Notes under the pieces: model-generated
The model's input: only the letters and a program-made list of their open reading frames with translations
What the model was told of the DNA's origin: nothing
The model's database searches: none
Shown here: piece after piece, positions 34,953 through 43,447 of the stretch
How positions within the stretch are numbered: the first letter of the stretch is position 1
How the letters are laid out: every line of letters starts with the position of its first letter
Position numbers and translations under genes: made by a program
NCBI RefSeq assembly: GCF_004920405.1
Contig: NZ_RFLV01000001.1
Span: 372,001 to 436,000 of the forward strand
Direction: 5' to 3'
Origin: Pseudomonas leptonychotis
GTDB lineage: Bacteria > Pseudomonadota > Gammaproteobacteria > Pseudomonadales > Pseudomonadaceae
Length of the DNA: 64,000 nucleotides

Positions 34953-35168
34953 GGTTTCGGCCTTACGCCGAGTTACTTTCTCTTTGCTTGTGCAAAGAGA
35001 AAGTAACCAAAGAGAAAGCACACCCGGCATCCGGGTTTCGCTGCGCTCAACTTCCCTCGCTCCGGTGCTGTTCCGAGGGTCGTCACGGTGGGCCATCCAT
35101 GGCCCATCGTTCCTCGTTTGGCATCCATGCCAAACGCCCCTCTCCACAGCACCTCCACTCGGCCTCCT
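34953..35168 (-). repeat. Long repeat, inverted copy L
   Basis: The minus-strand sequence from 35168 to 34953 aligns with the plus strand at 35417-35622. Shared landmarks are AGGCCGAGTGGA, GGCATGGATGCC, CGATGGGCCAnGGATGGCCC, GGAGCGAGGGAA, a G-rich stretch, then AAGTAA and finally CGGCnnnnCGTAAGG-nCGnAACC. The two copies have diverged. A perfect small hairpin (CTTTCTCTTTGC / GCAAAGAGAAAG, 34975-35005) lies at the outer end. Confidence 0.7.
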
Positions 35169-35239
35169 GACGGGGTTCGGGGACCGTGTTGCCTATGCGA
35201 TTTGTGGAGGGCAGAGCGGAAAAGCCGAAGCAAAAGCAT

Positions 35240-35262
35240 CGCGGGCAAGCCCGCTCCTACAG
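35240..35262 (-). repeat. REP sequence
   Basis: TCGCGGGCAAGCCCGCTCCT then ACA: a REP of the same family as those at the RAYT gene, with AA instead of the ATGG centre. Confidence 0.85.
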
Positions 35263-35277
35263 GTTCGGCGGACATCC

Positions 35278-35348
35278 GTAGGATGGGTTGAGCAGCGCGA
35301 TACCCATGCGGTTGATTGATGGGTATCGCTGCGCTCCACCCATCCTAC
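35278..35348. repeat. 71-base inverted repeat (GTAGGATGGGTT type)
   Basis: GTAGGATGGGTTGAGCAGCG on the left is matched by CGCTGCGCTCCACCCATCCT on the right, with ATACCCAT/ATGGGTAT inside and an 11-base centre. The RNA would form a long hairpin. It lies in the middle of the gene-free mosaic. Confidence 0.9.
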
Positions 35349-35416
35349 GCAGCGCTGGTTTGGCCTTTTTGTCACTTGCCAAAAATCTTGCAGACGACGC
35401 CAAACGCCCCATCAGC

Positions 35417-35622
35417 AGGCCGAGTGGAATCGTTGCGGAAGGGGTTGAGCGGCATGGATGCCGCGAGAGCCGCGATGGGCCAGGGATGGCCCTTCGCGGC
35501 GGGCCCCTGGAGCAATGATGGAGCGAGGGAACCCGACGAAGTCGGGCCGGATGCAAGGGGCAAGACTTTTTGCTTACTTTTGGGGCGTCTGCCAAAAGTG
35601 AGCCGCCGTAAGGGCGGAACCA
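35417..35622 (+). repeat. Long repeat, direct copy R
   Basis: Partner of the inverted copy at 34953-35168; see that entry for shared landmarks. Together the two define a 670-base block with long inverted ends and no transposase gene. Confidence 0.7.
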
Positions 35623-35843
35623 ATAGTGGGAACACTGCAAAAGCGGCGCCCTCCCCCATAAAAAGCAGCAAAGCTCGCGGCTAAAGCCCCTCCCACAGGG
35701 TGGCAGTGCTCACAACCGTTGCAGGCGCAAAAATAAAACCTCGCCAATCAGCCGGGTTTATCAGGCAAACGCCTGGCTTATCCCGACAAGGCCACCGGCG
35801 TGCCGTGTGATTACGGCGCCACTGCGCCCTAACCGCCAGGTAT

Positions 35844-35870
35844 AAAAAAGCCAGACCCTAAAGTCTGGCT
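35844..35870 (-). terminator. Terminator of the mexJK operon
   Basis: On the minus strand GCCAGAC and GTCTGGC form a hairpin followed by six T, 24 bases beyond the mexK stop. The stem has the same sequence as the terminator at 32729. Confidence 0.85.
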
Positions 35871-35893
35871 TCTTCACATCATCAACCACTTAT

Positions 35894-38800
35894 TCAGCCT
35901 GGCTGACGCTCCACTTCCTTGACCCGGAACCACGCCGCATACAGCGCCGGCAGGAACAGCAGGGTCAGCGCCGTGGCGACGATCAGGCCGCCCATAATCG
36001 CGACCGCCATCGGCCCGAAGAACACGCTGCGCGACAGCGGGATCATCGCCAATACTGCCGCCAAAGCGGTCAGCACGATAGGCCGGAAGCGTCGCACGGT
36101 GGCTTCGATAATCGCATGCCAGCGGTCCATACCCGAGGCGATGTCCTGCTCGATCTGGTCGACCAGAATCACCGAGTTACGCATGATCATCCCCGACAGC
36201 GCGATGGTGCCAAGCATAGCCACAAAGCCGAACGGTTGACGGAAGATCAGCAGGAACAAGGTCACGCCGATCAGCCCTAGCGGCGCGGTGAGGAACACCA
36301 TGGCCGAGCGCGAGAAGCTTTTCAGTTGCAGCATCAGCAGCGTCAGCACCACCACGATAAACAGCGGTACGCCGGCATTCACTGATTTCTGACCACGGCT
36401 GGAATCCTCCACCGTGCCGCCCACATCCAGCTGATAGCCATCTGGCAACTGCGCGCGGACCGAATCGAGGGTCGGTAGGATCTGCTTAACCAGGCTGGCC
36501 GGTTGTTCACTGCCATACACATCGGCACGCACGGTGACAGTCGGCAGGCGGTTGCGGTGCCAGATGATGCCTTCTTCGAAGCCATATTCCAGGGTGGCGA
36601 CCTGTGACAACGGCACGCTGCGGCCATTGTCGGTGGGCACTGCCAGGCTTGGCAGCAGACCAAGCTCCTGGCGCTCACTCAAGGTGCCGCGCAACAGGAT
36701 CTCGATCAGCTCGTTGCCTTCGCGGTACTGACTCACCGGCGAGCCGGTCAGTGAGCTTTGCAGGAAGCGCGACAGATCAGCCGTGCTGACGCCCAGGGCG
36801 CGGGCGCGCTCTTGGTCGATGTTCAGGCGCACCACTTTGCTCGGTTCTTCCCAGTCCAGGTGGACGTTGCTCACATGAGTGTTCTCACGCACCTTATCGG
36901 CGACCTGACGCGCCAAACGGCGCACCTCATCGATATGTTCACCAGAGACACGGAACTGCACCGGATAGCCGACTGGCGGGCCGTTTTCCAGGCGCGAGAT
37001 ACGGGTACGCAGGGTCGGGAACTCGTCGTGCAGCACCTCAATCAACCAGGTGCGGATCTTCTCGCGCTCCTCGATGCTTTTGGCCAGCACCACGAACTGC
37101 GCAACGCTAGCCGCCGGCAGTTGCTGGTCCAGCGGCAAATAGAAGCGCGGCGAGCCAGTGCCAACATAGGCGACGTAGTTGTCGATGCCTTCATGGCCGT
37201 TGAGCAGTTGTTCCAGACGTTTGGCTTGCTCTTCAGTGGCGGCCAAGGACGCGCCTTCACTGAGTTTGAGGTCAACCATCAGCTCCAGTCGCCCGGAAGC
37301 GGGGAAGAACTGCTGCGGCACAAAGCGGAACAGCACAATGGAGGCGATAAACAAACCGATGGTCAACAAAATCACGGTTTTGCGGCGGCGCACGCACCAC
37401 TCCACCGCCCTGCGCACACGCTGGTAGAACGGCGTGCCGTAAGGGTCATGCCCACCGGCGCTGCCGCCATGCTTGGCCGCGTGCAGTTTGGCCAGATCCG
37501 GCAGCAGCTTGGCGCCCAGGTAGGGCACAAACACCACGGCGGCGATCCATGACACCAGCAGGGCAATGGCCACCACTTGAAAGATTGAGCGGGTGTATTC
37601 GCCAGTGCCGGATTGTGCAGTGGCGATCGGCAGGAAGCCAGCGGCGGTGATCAGCGTACCGGTGAGCATCGGAAAGGCGGTGCTGGTCCAGGCGTAACTG
37701 GCCGCTTTGATGCGGTCATAGCCCTGCTCCATTTTGATCGCCATCATCTCCACCGCAATGATCGCGTCATCCACCATCAGCCCCAACGCCAGCACCAGCG
37801 CACCGAGGGAAATTTTGTGCAGGCCGATGCCCAGGTAGTACATGGCGGCGAAGGTCATCGCCAGCACCAGCGGAATCGACAGCGCCACCACCAGACCGGT
37901 GCGCAGGCCGAGGGAGAAGAAGCTCACCAGCAGGACGATGATCACCGCTTCGGTGAGCACGCGTACGAACTCGCCCACGCCGGTTTTTACTGCGGCCGGT
38001 TGGTCCGAGACTTTGTTCAGCTGCATGCCGGCCGGCAGGGTTTCCTGCAGGCGAGCAAACTCGCCTTCCAACGCTTGGCCCAGCACCAGGATGTCGCCAC
38101 CAGGCTTCATCGACACGGCCAGACCGATGGCGTCTTCGCCCATGTAGCGCATGCGCGGTGCGGGTGGATCATTGAAACCGCGTTTAACCTCGGCCACATC
38201 GGCGATGCGGAAGGTGCGATCAGCCACGCGAATGGGGAAATTGCGAATCTCATCGACCGTTTCGAAACGACCGGTCACGCGCAGTTGTACACGGTCAGAG
38301 GCGGTTTCAAAGAAGCCGGCAGCGGCCACAGCGTTCTGTTCTTCCAGCGCTTGCTGCACGGCCGCAAGCGGCAGGCCAAGGGTGGCCAGCTTGGTGTTGG
38401 ACAGCTCGATCCAGACCTTTTCATCTTGCAGGCCGAGCAAATCAACCTTGCCCACATCCTTAACGCGTTGCAGCTGCAGCTGGATGCGGTCGGCATAATC
38501 CTTGAGTACGGCGTAGTCAAAGCCCTCACCGGTCAGCGCATAGATATTGCCGAAGGTGGTGCCGAATTCGTCGTTATAGAACGGCCCTTGAATGCCTTGC
38601 GGCAGGGTGTGGCGAATGTCGCTGACTTTTTTACGCACCTGGTAGAACAGGTCGGGAATATCCGCCGAGTGCATGGAGTCACGGGCAACAAAGGTGACTT
38701 GAGATTCACCGGGACGCGAGAACGAGATGATCTTGTCGTAGTCGCCGGTCTCCATCAGTTTCTTTTCGATGCGCTCGGTGACCTGCCGCGCGACTTCCTC

Positions 38801-38974
38801 GGCGCTCGCCCCTGGCCAGTTGGTGCGTACCACCATGGCCTTGAAGGTAAAGGGCGGGTCTTCGCTCTGGCCCAGCTTGGTATAGGAAAGAGCCCCGACC
38901 ACAGCCAGCAGCAGCATGAGATACAGCACGATCTGGCGGTTGCGCAGCGCCCAGGCGGATAGGTTGAAATCCAT
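35894..38974 (-). CDS. mexK: RND efflux permease, MexK-like
   Basis: A 1026-residue RND pump subunit with the usual 12 helices and two large periplasmic loops. The proton-relay Asp pair is seen in LGLMVDDAIIAVEMM (helix 4). Other RND motifs are the start NLSAWALRNRQIVLYLMLLL, WPGASAEEVARQVTERIEK, and GFVAMLGTIALSGMIMRNSVILVDQI. It exports drugs such as triclosan and macrolides in P. aeruginosa MexJK, driven by the proton gradient. It follows mexJ by five bases. The assignment rests on the gene order mexL-mexJ-mexK and the position near plsB and rsmJ as in PAO1 (PA3676-3678); no outer-membrane channel gene is present. Confidence 0.88.
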   Translation of the reverse strand: MDFNLSAWALRNRQIVLYLMLLLAVVGALSYTKLGQSEDPPFTFKAMVVRTNWPGASAEEVARQVTERIEKKLMETGDYDKIISFSRPGESQVTFVARDSMHSADIPDLFYQVRKKVSDIRHTLPQGIQGPFYNDEFGTTFGNIYALTGEGFDYAVLKDYADRIQLQLQRVKDVGKVDLLGLQDEKVWIELSNTKLATLGLPLAAVQQALEEQNAVAAAGFFETASDRVQLRVTGRFETVDEIRNFPIRVADRTFRIADVAEVKRGFNDPPAPRMRYMGEDAIGLAVSMKPGGDILVLGQALEGEFARLQETLPAGMQLNKVSDQPAAVKTGVGEFVRVLTEAVIIVLLVSFFSLGLRTGLVVALSIPLVLAMTFAAMYYLGIGLHKISLGALVLALGLMVDDAIIAVEMMAIKMEQGYDRIKAASYAWTSTAFPMLTGTLITAAGFLPIATAQSGTGEYTRSIFQVVAIALLVSWIAAVVFVPYLGAKLLPDLAKLHAAKHGGSAGGHDPYGTPFYQRVRRAVEWCVRRRKTVILLTIGLFIASIVLFRFVPQQFFPASGRLELMVDLKLSEGASLAATEEQAKRLEQLLNGHEGIDNYVAYVGTGSPRFYLPLDQQLPAASVAQFVVLAKSIEEREKIRTWLIEVLHDEFPTLRTRISRLENGPPVGYPVQFRVSGEHIDEVRRLARQVADKVRENTHVSNVHLDWEEPSKVVRLNIDQERARALGVSTADLSRFLQSSLTGSPVSQYREGNELIEILLRGTLSERQELGLLPSLAVPTDNGRSVPLSQVATLEYGFEEGIIWHRNRLPTVTVRADVYGSEQPASLVKQILPTLDSVRAQLPDGYQLDVGGTVEDSSRGQKSVNAGVPLFIVVVLTLLMLQLKSFSRSAMVFLTAPLGLIGVTLFLLIFRQPFGFVAMLGTIALSGMIMRNSVILVDQIEQDIASGMDRWHAIIEATVRRFRPIVLTALAAVLAMIPLSRSVFFGPMAVAIMGGLIVATALTLLFLPALYAAWFRVKEVERQPG

Positions 38975-38979
38975 CGGGC

Positions 38980-40101
38980 TTACTCCTCGACCGTCGGTTT
39001 GGCCTTGGCCGTCAGCTGGACAACACGGTTGTCGCGGTCAACCGGACGCACCTGCTGGCCTTCGCGCAGCACCTGGCCACCGGCGGCCACCACCCAATCG
39101 CTGGCCTGCAGGCCTTCGAGAATCGGCACGGTCTTCTCACCATAAGCACCAATGCGCACGTCGGTGCGTTTGAGGGTGGACGTCTCGGTGTCGACGACCC
39201 AAACGTAGGGCTGATCCTTCTCAGCCGACAGCGCCGACAGCGGCACGGCCAGCGGCACTTCGCCGTTGTGAGCAATAAACACACGGGCGCTCTGGCCCAG
39301 TTCAGCCGGTACTTTGCCTTCGGTAAAGGCCACGCGAGCGGCGAAGGTGCGCGACTGCGGATCGGCCGAGGGTGACATTTCGCGAATGCGCCCAGGGAAA
39401 CGCAGGTCCGGCTGCGACCACAGCTCGACCGCGACATCCTGGCCGACTTTAAAGCGCTCGAACGCCTGCTCCGGCAGATTGATCATCACTTCACGCTCGC
39501 CATCGGCGGCGAGGGTAAACACGGTTTGTCCAGCGGCCACAACCTGCCCGACCTCAACCATGCGCCGCGCCACCAAGCCATCTTGCGAGGCGCGCAGTAC
39601 GGCATAACCGGCCTGGTTATTGGCCACGTTGAATTCGGCCTTGATTTGCTTGAGTCGCGCCACGCCAGAGCGATAAAGGTTCTCGGCATTGTCGAGCTGC
39701 GAACGACTGACCAGGTTGCGGGCCTGCAAGGTTTTGTAGCGGTCGCGTTCGGCGCGCACCAACTGCAGGTTGGCCTCGGCTGCCGCCACTTGGGCGCGGG
39801 TGGCCTCCAGCTGCAAACGCACATCTTGTGGGTCCAGCTCGGCCAGAGGCTGATCCTTCTTCACCCGTGCGCCGACATCAACCAAACGCTTGGTCACCTT
39901 GCCACCGATGCGGAAGGCCAACTCCGGCTCAAGGCGCGCACGCACTTCACCGGGGTAGGCATCCATCAGGTCGCCCGCCAACTGTGGCTGCACCACCATG
40001 GCCGGGCGCACAACCACTGCCGCGGGCTCGCCATTGCCGCAGGCTGCGAGCAACAGAATAAGACTGGCAGGTAAAGCAACAGACAGGGCATGACGAAACA
40101 T
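38980..40101 (-). CDS. mexJ: Efflux periplasmic adaptor lipoprotein, MexJ-like
   Basis: A 373-residue membrane fusion protein. The signal peptide ends in a lipobox (LLLAACGNG), so Cys is lipidated. It has barrel-sandwich halves (YPGEVRARLEPELAFRIGGKV; VLRASQDGLVARRMVEVGQVV), a helical hairpin between (about 95-165) and beta-barrel and membrane-proximal domains. It links the MexK pump to an outer-membrane channel, which in P. aeruginosa is OprM or OpmH from another locus. It is the first gene of the mexJK operon and divergent from mexL, with 91 bases between starts. Confidence 0.88.
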   Translation of the reverse strand: MFRHALSVALPASLILLLAACGNGEPAAVVVRPAMVVQPQLAGDLMDAYPGEVRARLEPELAFRIGGKVTKRLVDVGARVKKDQPLAELDPQDVRLQLEATRAQVAAAEANLQLVRAERDRYKTLQARNLVSRSQLDNAENLYRSGVARLKQIKAEFNVANNQAGYAVLRASQDGLVARRMVEVGQVVAAGQTVFTLAADGEREVMINLPEQAFERFKVGQDVAVELWSQPDLRFPGRIREMSPSADPQSRTFAARVAFTEGKVPAELGQSARVFIAHNGEVPLAVPLSALSAEKDQPYVWVVDTETSTLKRTDVRIGAYGEKTVPILEGLQASDWVVAAGGQVLREGQQVRPVDRDNRVVQLTAKAKPTVEE

Positions 40102-40192
40102 GATGACGAACCTTTGTGGAGGCTTTTGAATATTTAAACTGACGGGTATAGTAAAAATAGCAAACTCACTAGTCCAGTATTAAAAACGACCC

Positions 40193-40831
40193 ATGCCAAA
40201 CAAAGTGTTACCAACCAGCGGCCCCGGTCGCCCAAAAGACCTGGCCAAGCGCAAAGCCATTCTGGAAGCGGCGAAAACCCTGTTCCTCAGCAATGGTTAT
40301 GACGGTAGCAGTATGGATGCAATTGCCGCGGAAGCCGGGGTTTCCAAGCTCACGGTGTACAGCCACTTCACCGACAAGGAAAAGCTGTTTGCCGAAGCGG
40401 TGAAATCCAAATGCGAAGAGCAACTGCCAGAGTTGTTGTTCGAGCTGGACGACGGGGTACCGGTAGCGCAGGTGCTGCTGAATATCGGCCGTGGCTTTAA
40501 TCAGTTGATCAACAGCCGTGAGTCGGTGGAGCTGCACCGGGTGATGGTGAGCCTGGCTGCGCAGGACTCCAAGCTCTCGCGGATGTTTTATGAAGCCGGT
40601 CCGCAGCGCGTGCTGCATGGCATGGAGGAGCTGTTGCGCCGCGCCCACCAGGCTGGCAAGTTGCACGTTCCTGACCCACTGGGTGCGGCGGATCAGTTCT
40701 TCTGCTTGATCAAGGGCGGCGCCAATTTCCGCCTGCTGATCGGCTGCGGCGACGCCCTGCAGGGCAGTGAGGCCGAAGCCCATGTGCGCGATGCGGTTGA
40801 GGTATTCCTTCGCGCCTTTCGCGCCGACTAG
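40193..40831 (+). CDS. mexL: TetR-family repressor, MexL-like
   Basis: A 212-residue TetR protein with the N-terminal helix-turn-helix (KRKAILEAAKTLFLSNGYDG, then AIAAEAGVSKLTVYSHFTDKEKLF) and a ligand-binding helical domain related to TetR_C_7/AefR types. In P. aeruginosa MexL represses mexJK and itself from the shared intergenic region. The same divergent layout is seen here; the 91-base gap is AT-rich and must hold the operator, but I cannot define it. The rsmJ gene is convergent downstream. Confidence 0.85.
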   Translation: MPNKVLPTSGPGRPKDLAKRKAILEAAKTLFLSNGYDGSSMDAIAAEAGVSKLTVYSHFTDKEKLFAEAVKSKCEEQLPELLFELDDGVPVAQVLLNIGRGFNQLINSRESVELHRVMVSLAAQDSKLSRMFYEAGPQRVLHGMEELLRRAHQAGKLHVPDPLGAADQFFCLIKGGANFRLLIGCGDALQGSEAEAHVRDAVEVFLRAFRAD

Positions 40832-40856
40832 CGCAAAGCGCCGCCAGCGCTACTCG

Positions 40857-41645
40857 CTACTCGCTGGCGGTTTGCAGCTTCTTCTTCGGGTAGATGTCGT
40901 AGCGGCTGGATTTACCTTCCAGGGCATAACCGGGCTTGGCACCGTCAATCAGCGGCGCCTTGCGCGGACGCTTAACCACCACCCGATGGCTGGCCAGGTT
41001 CAGCGCCGCTTCCAGCAATGCTGGCGCATCCAGGTCATCGCCAACAAACGGACGGAACAGGCGCATCTCTTTTTTCACCAGCGCGCTCTTGTCGCGGTGC
41101 GGAAACATCGGGTCGAGGTAAATCACCTGCGGCGGCTCGCCTTGCCAGGCGCGCATCAGCTCGATGGCATTGCCGTTCAGCAGCCGCATGTGCGCGGCAA
41201 TCGGTGCGACGTCGCGGTCCAGCGCGGCACGCGCCAGGCCATCTTCCAGCAGCGCGGCAATCAGCGGCTGACGCTCGATCAGGGTCATGCGACAGCCCAG
41301 GCTGGCCAACACGAACGCATCGCGCCCCAGGCCTGCCGTGGCATCCAGCACACTCGGGCGCACCCCAGCCTGCACGCCCACCGCCTTGGCAATCATCTGC
41401 CCGCTGCCGCCACCGAATAGCCGGCGATGCGCCACAGCGCCTTCAACAAAATCCACTTTCACCGGCCCTGGCGCCTGCGGCCCCAGCTCCACCAATTGCA
41501 GGCCGCCTTCACCTAGCTGCAGGGCAAACTCGCTGTCACCGTCCAGGGGTAAACCCAGGCGTGCGGCCCAGGCTTCAGCCGCTGCCTGTAGATGCGGGGC
41601 CAGCGCCTGCATACGAATTCTGGCTATTAGCCGCTCATCACTCAT
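40857..41645 (-). CDS. rsmJ: 16S rRNA (guanine(1516)-N(2))-methyltransferase
   Basis: A 262-residue class I methyltransferase of the RsmJ (YhiQ) family. It has the SAM motif [35 protein letters not shown], and the catalytic-loop motif [20 protein letters not shown]. It also has the family's [17 protein letters not shown] segment. It methylates G1516 of 16S rRNA in the small subunit. The same gene lies next to mexL in PAO1 (PA3680). Confidence 0.93.
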   Translation of the reverse strand: MSDERLIARIRMQALAPHLQAAAEAWAARLGLPLDGDSEFALQLGEGGLQLVELGPQAPGPVKVDFVEGAVAHRRLFGGGSGQMIAKAVGVQAGVRPSVLDATAGLGRDAFVLASLGCRMTLIERQPLIAALLEDGLARAALDRDVAPIAAHMRLLNGNAIELMRAWQGEPPQVIYLDPMFPHRDKSALVKKEMRLFRPFVGDDLDAPALLEAALNLASHRVVVKRPRKAPLIDGAKPGYALEGKSSRYDIYPKKKLQTASE

Positions 41646-41751
41646 CAGAAAATGTGCTCAAAAATCACTCAATTGACCGCCGCAGCGGCCGATAACCTGC
41701 CTGAGCGGCATTTTGCCAGACCCGGCAGCTTCCAGCCGCACCGAGTTCGCT

Positions 41752-42516
41752 ATGTTTGATGTCATTTCTGCCCCATCTAGCGCGGCTCCATCGGCCGCTC
41801 ACACGCGCTCGATCAGTGAAACACTGGATGAAGGCAAGCGCGCCTCACTGGATTATCAGATTCTGCGGCGCACCCTGATGCTCGATGAAGTCGAGGCCCA
41901 AGCACCTGCCAGCCCGCCGGAAACGCCCAGCGAACCACCTGCCGTCACCACTCAGGCCAGTGATTTTCAAGAACTGGCCGCCCAGCGTGAGCTGGAGCTG
42001 AACGTCACGGTCAACGCCGAACCGCAGAAAACCGACCCCTTGGTGCTGGACTTGGCCGGCAACGGTTTCAGCACCAGCAGCCTGAGCCGTTCAGTACGGT
42101 TCGACCTAGATGCAGACGGAAAGCTTGACCAGATCAGCGTACCCACCGGTGACGACGCCCTGCTCGCGCTCGACCGTAATGGCAACGGTCGTATCGACGA
42201 TGGTCGCGAGCTGTTCGGCGACCAGAACGGCGCGGCCAACGGCTTTGCCGAACTGCGCAAATACGATGACAACGGTGATGGCCGCATCGACAAGCAAGAC
42301 TCCATCTTCGAACGCCTGAGTCTGCTGCGCTTCGACGCCCAGGGCCGGCAGTCCAGCCAGTCGCTGAGCCAGGCCGGCGTCAGCGCCATTCACCTGCAAG
42401 CGCGCGATGTGAAGATTGCCCTGGGCGCCTACGACGAAATCGCCCAACTCGGCCGCTTCGAATTCGCAAATGGCCACAGTGGTCAGGCTGCCGATCTATT
42501 GCTGGCGCAGCGTTAA
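41752..42516 (+). CDS. Calcium-binding-repeat protein (EF-hand-like), unknown role
   Basis: About 254 residues. The N-terminal 90 are disordered. The rest has Asp-rich loops: LVLDLAGNGF, FDLDADGKLDQIS, LALDRNGNGRIDDGRELFGDQNG and YDDNGDGRIDKQDSIFERL. The DxNGNGRIDDGRELFG pattern is that of calcium-binding loops at the ends of large secreted repeat proteins, but this protein stands alone and has no signal peptide. The ATG at 41752 (MFDVISAPSS) is preferred over one 13 codons upstream. Calcium binding is inferred; the role is unknown. Confidence 0.75.
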   Translation: MFDVISAPSSAAPSAAHTRSISETLDEGKRASLDYQILRRTLMLDEVEAQAPASPPETPSEPPAVTTQASDFQELAAQRELELNVTVNAEPQKTDPLVLDLAGNGFSTSSLSRSVRFDLDADGKLDQISVPTGDDALLALDRNGNGRIDDGRELFGDQNGAANGFAELRKYDDNGDGRIDKQDSIFERLSLLRFDAQGRQSSQSLSQAGVSAIHLQARDVKIALGAYDEIAQLGRFEFANGHSGQAADLLLAQR

Positions 42517-42557
42517 GTCAAAGCGGCCCGTAGGGACGCTTTCAGAACCTGTGCTCC

Positions 42558-42731
42558 GATCTCGCGAGCTAGAGCGAGACAAGGCAGAAATGGCTGAGGG
42601 CGCGGAGTTTACGGGTTGTAAATGAGCAGTACTCGTTTCACTCGCCCTTCGGGCCGCGCTGACGCGCGTTAGTCGCAAGCGGCTTGCCGAGGCCATTTCT
42701 AACGCAGTATCGCCGACGCGCAGCAGATCCG
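42558..42731. repeat. Dispersed repeat, copy B
   Basis: Starts GATCTCGCGAGCTAGAG and ends GACGCGCAGCAGATCC. It shares these ends and the core TTTCACTCGCCCTTCGGGCC with copy C (50799) and the core with copy A (13690). It lies between the calcium-binding-repeat gene and the extensin pseudogene. It encodes nothing. Confidence 0.85.
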
Positions 42732-42741
42732 AACCAGGCTC

Positions 42742-43434
42742 TTAGCGGCACATCCGCCACAACCCCATATCCACATGAAAGTGGTCATGGTGGGCCGCGT
42801 TGTACTCCGGCCCCAAAGTGGTGTTGAAACGCCGACAGGCTCCCTGCTGCACGTGGCGCAGAAACTCGGCGTTCTTGCCCTGCTTGGGCCAATCCTGCAG
42901 CACGCTGATGCGCCGACCATCAGCTAAACGGAAGCTGATGATATCCAGCGCATTGGCCGAGGCATGCTGGCTGCGGCGCTGACTGCCGGCAATGGTGCGG
43001 CAGGCAAAACTGCCCACATGCTCGACCCGCGCCACGCGCTGGCCAAATACCGCCAGGGCAGCAGGCTGCAGATCATGCTGTTCGAACAGGGCAAAGGCCG
43101 CCGCCAGCGGGCAGCTGGCGATAAAGCTGCTGCTGAACGCAACTCCGGCGCTGTGTACGCGCAGGGTGTTGTTCAGCGGGCACGTCACTTCCGGACGGCT
43201 ATCGGCCTGCGGGGTAAAACGCAGTGATGAGGTATTCAAGGTCTGCTGACACAACGCCGGATCATCCTGCAGCCGCCAGAGCTAAAAGCCGGTCAACAGG
43301 TTTGGTGTCTCGCGAATATCCAGCACCGCCCAGGGGTTCCAGCGCGGCGGCACATCCAGCCAGCCACGCCAGATCGCCAGCAACAGGCCGGCGAGCACTA
43401 CACAAACCATGAAAAAAACGCGGAAGAAAGTCAT
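42742..43434 (-). pseudogene. Extensin-like protein gene with premature amber stop
   Basis: Starting at ATG 43434 the frame has a membrane anchor (VFFMVCVVLAGLLLAIWRG) and ends with an extensin-like C-terminal domain (PF06904) whose metal-ligand motif HHDHFHVDMG and HASANALDI are present. Codon 51 (43284-43282) is TAG, within LLTGF*LWRLQDD, where Lys (AAG) or similar is expected. There is no frameshift and the remaining 180 codons are intact, so this is either a very recent nonsense mutation or a sequencing error. Extensin-like domains are metal-dependent peptidase-like folds of the cell envelope. Without readthrough only a 50-residue stub is made. Confidence 0.8.
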
Positions 43435-43447
43435 GCGGCGCAGCCTA

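Larger units (their letters stand above)
34761..35893. other. Gene-free mosaic of repeats, 1.1 kb
   Basis: The region between the Mrr-type gene and the mexK stop holds two copies of a long repeat in opposite orientation, one REP, one 71-base inverted repeat and part of another. Open frames here run across these repeats, have no ribosome-binding sites and show no known domains. I regard it as non-coding. Confidence 0.7.

Noticed and set aside
34917..35684. Several open frames in the repeat mosaic
   Set aside because: They translate repeats in both directions, as seen for the same repeats elsewhere; none has a start signal or domain.
37613..38962. A 449-codon open frame on the plus strand inside mexK
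   Set aside because: It is antisense to a clear RND permease, is rich in His/Gln/Arg as expected of a shadow frame in GC-rich DNA, has no ribosome-binding site and no domain.
40102..40192. A defined MexL operator palindrome
   Set aside because: The gap is AT-rich and contains only weak dyads; I cannot point to one with confidence.
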